From [Clostridium] symbiosum (lineage in GTDB: Bacteria; Bacillota; Clostridia; Lachnospirales; Lachnospiraceae), in the NCBI GenBank assembly GCA_036419695.1, contig CP143946.1, forward strand, positions 1,076,001 to 1,140,000: a DNA stretch of 64,000 nt, read 5' to 3'. The notes below the pieces were generated by a model. The model worked only from the letters and a program-made list of their open reading frames with translations. It was not told where the DNA came from and ran no database searches. This document shows, piece after piece, positions 62,455 through 64,000 of this stretch. A program made the position numbers and the translations under genes. Numbering within the stretch: position 1 is the stretch's first letter; each line of letters opens with the position of its first letter.

Positions 62455-63870
62455 ATGTGTTTTATGCTGATTGGCGGTAAGAATGCATTCAAAAACGGAA
62501 TAATGCTGGGGGGACATAATGACGATCTGTTCGGATATGAGGCGGCATCCATGGAAATACTTCCTCATATGATACAGGAACCCGGAGCCTCAGTAAAGCT
62601 GCCGACGGGACCGGTTATCCCTCAAACTCGGGAAACGGCTCGCTGTATTTTGTTAAAAACGTTCCGCGGAAATTTGGCGGGTGATACGATTGCGGTGAAT
62701 GAACACAACGTCTGTCTCATGGGCGGAGAAAATCTGGCGGTTGATCGCAATGACCGTGCGGCCGAAGCGGATCCCATCGTAGAAAACGGCGTCGCGGGCG
62801 GGGTACGGTTTGCAGCGCTGACTCAGAGCAGGACTGCGAGGGAATGTGTGGAGCGGATTGGACGTTACTATACAGAGTACGGAAACCGTTTTCCATGTGC
62901 AGTCGGTGTATTTGATACGGAGGAAGCATGGTATATCGAGGGAGGCGGAGGATCTACATGGCTCGCGGTCAGAGTTCCCGACGACTGCTATTTAATCCAG
63001 TCCAATGGTTACCGTATCAATGAAATTGACTGGGATGACACAGAGAATGTTCTGTATTCGGAGGGATTAAAGGAGTTTGTCATTTCAAAAGGACTCTGGG
63101 ATCCTGCCGCCGGACCGTTTAACTGGGCCAAAGCATTCGGACGGAAATTCCTTGAGGATCCCCGAACCTACTATTATAATTCCAGGAGAGTCTGGCGGGC
63201 AATTAATATGCTTTCTTCTACAGAGCTTGGCCCGGATCAGGAGGAGTATCCTACGTTTATGAAACCGTCTGAGCCCATCACGGCGGAGAGGATCATGCAG
63301 GTGCTCCGGGATACGAATCATGATAATGATTTCTGTGCATTTACGGAGGATGGCATTAACAGTGAAGTGCGTCCGATCGGAGTTCCACATTGTATCCATT
63401 CGGCAGTGGTGGAACTGCACCGGGGACTGCCTGCAGAACTGGGCGGCGTTTTATGGAGCTGCCTGGGGTCTCCGCTCACGGCTCCTTACCTTCCACACCA
63501 TTTTGGCATTACGGATATTGCGCCCGCTTTTCAGGAAGGCACTGATATCTACAGCGATTCCGCGGCTTTCTGGCAGATGAGAAAACTGACAAATCTGGCA
63601 ATGGCGGACTTCTTCCATTATGCGCCGATTATTACAAATGAATGGATGAAGCTGGAACGGAAAGCGTTTTTAATGAAAGAGACGGTGGAGAAAGAGGCAT
63701 CGGCCTGTTACGAATCCGAACCGGAGAAGGCGAAGGAACTGCTGACGGCATTTGCGGACAGCCTGGATTTTGAAGCGCTGAAAACAGCGAAACTGCTCGA
63801 AGCACAGTTACATCGGATGATTGCGGGAAATCTTTATAAATATTTTGCCAAGGGCAATTTGCAGTGGTAA
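62455..63870 (+). CDS. C69-family dipeptidase
   Basis: The 471-residue protein is an N-terminal nucleophile hydrolase. Translation from ATG 62455 gives MCFMLIGGK, placing the expected nucleophile at Cys2 after Met removal; a GGAGAAG site lies ~8 bases upstream. The longer frame from 62401 would hide the cysteine and is rejected. Further family features are MGGHNDDLFG-like LGGHNDD, EHNVCLMGGEN, GVFDTEEAWYIE and SNGYRINEID. C69 enzymes hydrolyse dipeptides, often with broad specificity. It is last in the operon and is followed by a terminator. Confidence 0.88.
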   Translation: MCFMLIGGKNAFKNGIMLGGHNDDLFGYEAASMEILPHMIQEPGASVKLPTGPVIPQTRETARCILLKTFRGNLAGDTIAVNEHNVCLMGGENLAVDRNDRAAEADPIVENGVAGGVRFAALTQSRTARECVERIGRYYTEYGNRFPCAVGVFDTEEAWYIEGGGGSTWLAVRVPDDCYLIQSNGYRINEIDWDDTENVLYSEGLKEFVISKGLWDPAAGPFNWAKAFGRKFLEDPRTYYYNSRRVWRAINMLSSTELGPDQEEYPTFMKPSEPITAERIMQVLRDTNHDNDFCAFTEDGINSEVRPIGVPHCIHSAVVELHRGLPAELGGVLWSCLGSPLTAPYLPHHFGITDIAPAFQEGTDIYSDSAAFWQMRKLTNLAMADFFHYAPIITNEWMKLERKAFLMKETVEKEASACYESEPEKAKELLTAFADSLDFEALKTAKLLEAQLHRMIAGNLYKYFAKGNLQW

Positions 63871-63885
63871 TTTCAAAACTAATCG

Positions 63886-63921
63886 AGGGGCAAATCCGTT
63901 TTTTACGGCATTTGCCCTTTG
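63886..63921 (+). terminator. Terminator of the amidohydrolase-permease-dipeptidase operon
   Basis: GGGCAAAT pairs with ATTTGCCC, with a CCGT/ACGG inner stem (63886-63899 with 63905-63919), 15 bases after the stop. The T tract is short. Confidence 0.7.
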
Positions 63922-63927
63922 GGTGGG

Positions 63928-63964
63928 AACGGTGACCTGTACGCAGAGCGTATGGGTTATCGTC
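63928..63964. repeat. Dispersed hairpin repeat, family 2, copy B
   Basis: It shares 29 of 35 bases with the element in the carB leader. CCTGTACGC-AGA-GCGTATGGG forms a nine-pair stem allowing G-T, and it again follows a terminator directly. Confidence 0.55.
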
Positions 63965-64000
63965 AATGTTAAAGTCGGGGGACTCTAGGGGAAGGGAATT

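Overview
The window looks like a chromosomal segment of a Gram-positive, low-to-mid GC anaerobe of the Clostridia, most likely Lachnospiraceae (relatives of [Clostridium] symbiosum or Enterocloster). This is inferred from Shine-Dalgarno-dominated genes, TTGACA/TATAAT-type promoters, the rimP-nusA-ylxR-ylxQ-infB cluster, large multi-domain hybrid kinases, and surface proteins built from cell-wall-binding repeats. No rRNA, tRNA, CRISPR array or complete insertion sequence was seen.

Layout. (1) 1-4.2 kb: end of a fumarate-reductase-like flavoprotein, a one-domain [2Fe-2S] partner, a CyuA-type L-cysteine desulfidase, an M20 amidohydrolase and an ATC-hydrolase-family protein. The last three could form a route from 2-aminothiazoline-4-carboxylate to cysteine to pyruvate plus sulfide. 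(2) 4.2-7.1 kb: an EF-G/TetM-like GTPase fused to a YacP/Rae1-type NYN nuclease, with a strong hairpin in its leader. (3) 7.2-11.7 kb: an XRE regulator, a DUF305 protein and a class A penicillin-binding protein. (4) 11.9-21.4 kb: a signalling cluster with REC-GGDEF-EAL-REC-GGDEF, a hybrid histidine kinase, a stand-alone HPt and a BvgS-like hybrid kinase. (5) 21.5-26.5 kb: a NitT/TauT-type ABC pair, a MATE exporter, a nitrilase-family hydrolase and a nitroreductase. (6) 26.6-36.0 kb: the translation operon rimP-nusA-ylxR-ylxQ-infB-rbfA-nrnA-truB-ribF; its IF-2 carries 29 GYQ-type repeat units. (7) 36.1-44.6 kb: DUF3842, carB, an 880-base non-coding stretch of nested long inverted repeats, a YwaF-like membrane protein and a polar amino-acid ABC importer. 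(8) 44.8-55.9 kb: two tandem tyrosine recombinases beside three homologous surface-protein genes (two direct, one inverted), a fourth surface protein and an AAA ATPase. (9) 56.2-64 kb: a divergent MarR/FtsH pair, then an amidohydrolase-permease-C69 dipeptidase operon.

The most striking locus is region 8. All three surface genes begin with the same ~202-bp block (promoter -10, leader, RBS, signal peptide). It is identical in copies 1 and 2 and differs by one A in the inverted copy 3, while the rest of each gene has diverged. The block starts immediately 3' of a -35-like hexamer that only the recombinase-proximal copy has. This is the layout of a DNA-inversion antigen or adhesin switch with one expression site and two silent cassettes. 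Other unusual items are the GTPase-Rae1 fusion, the palindromic 880-base region after carB, the IF-2 repeat domain, and a family of short hairpin repeats, three of whose four copies sit just after intrinsic terminators.
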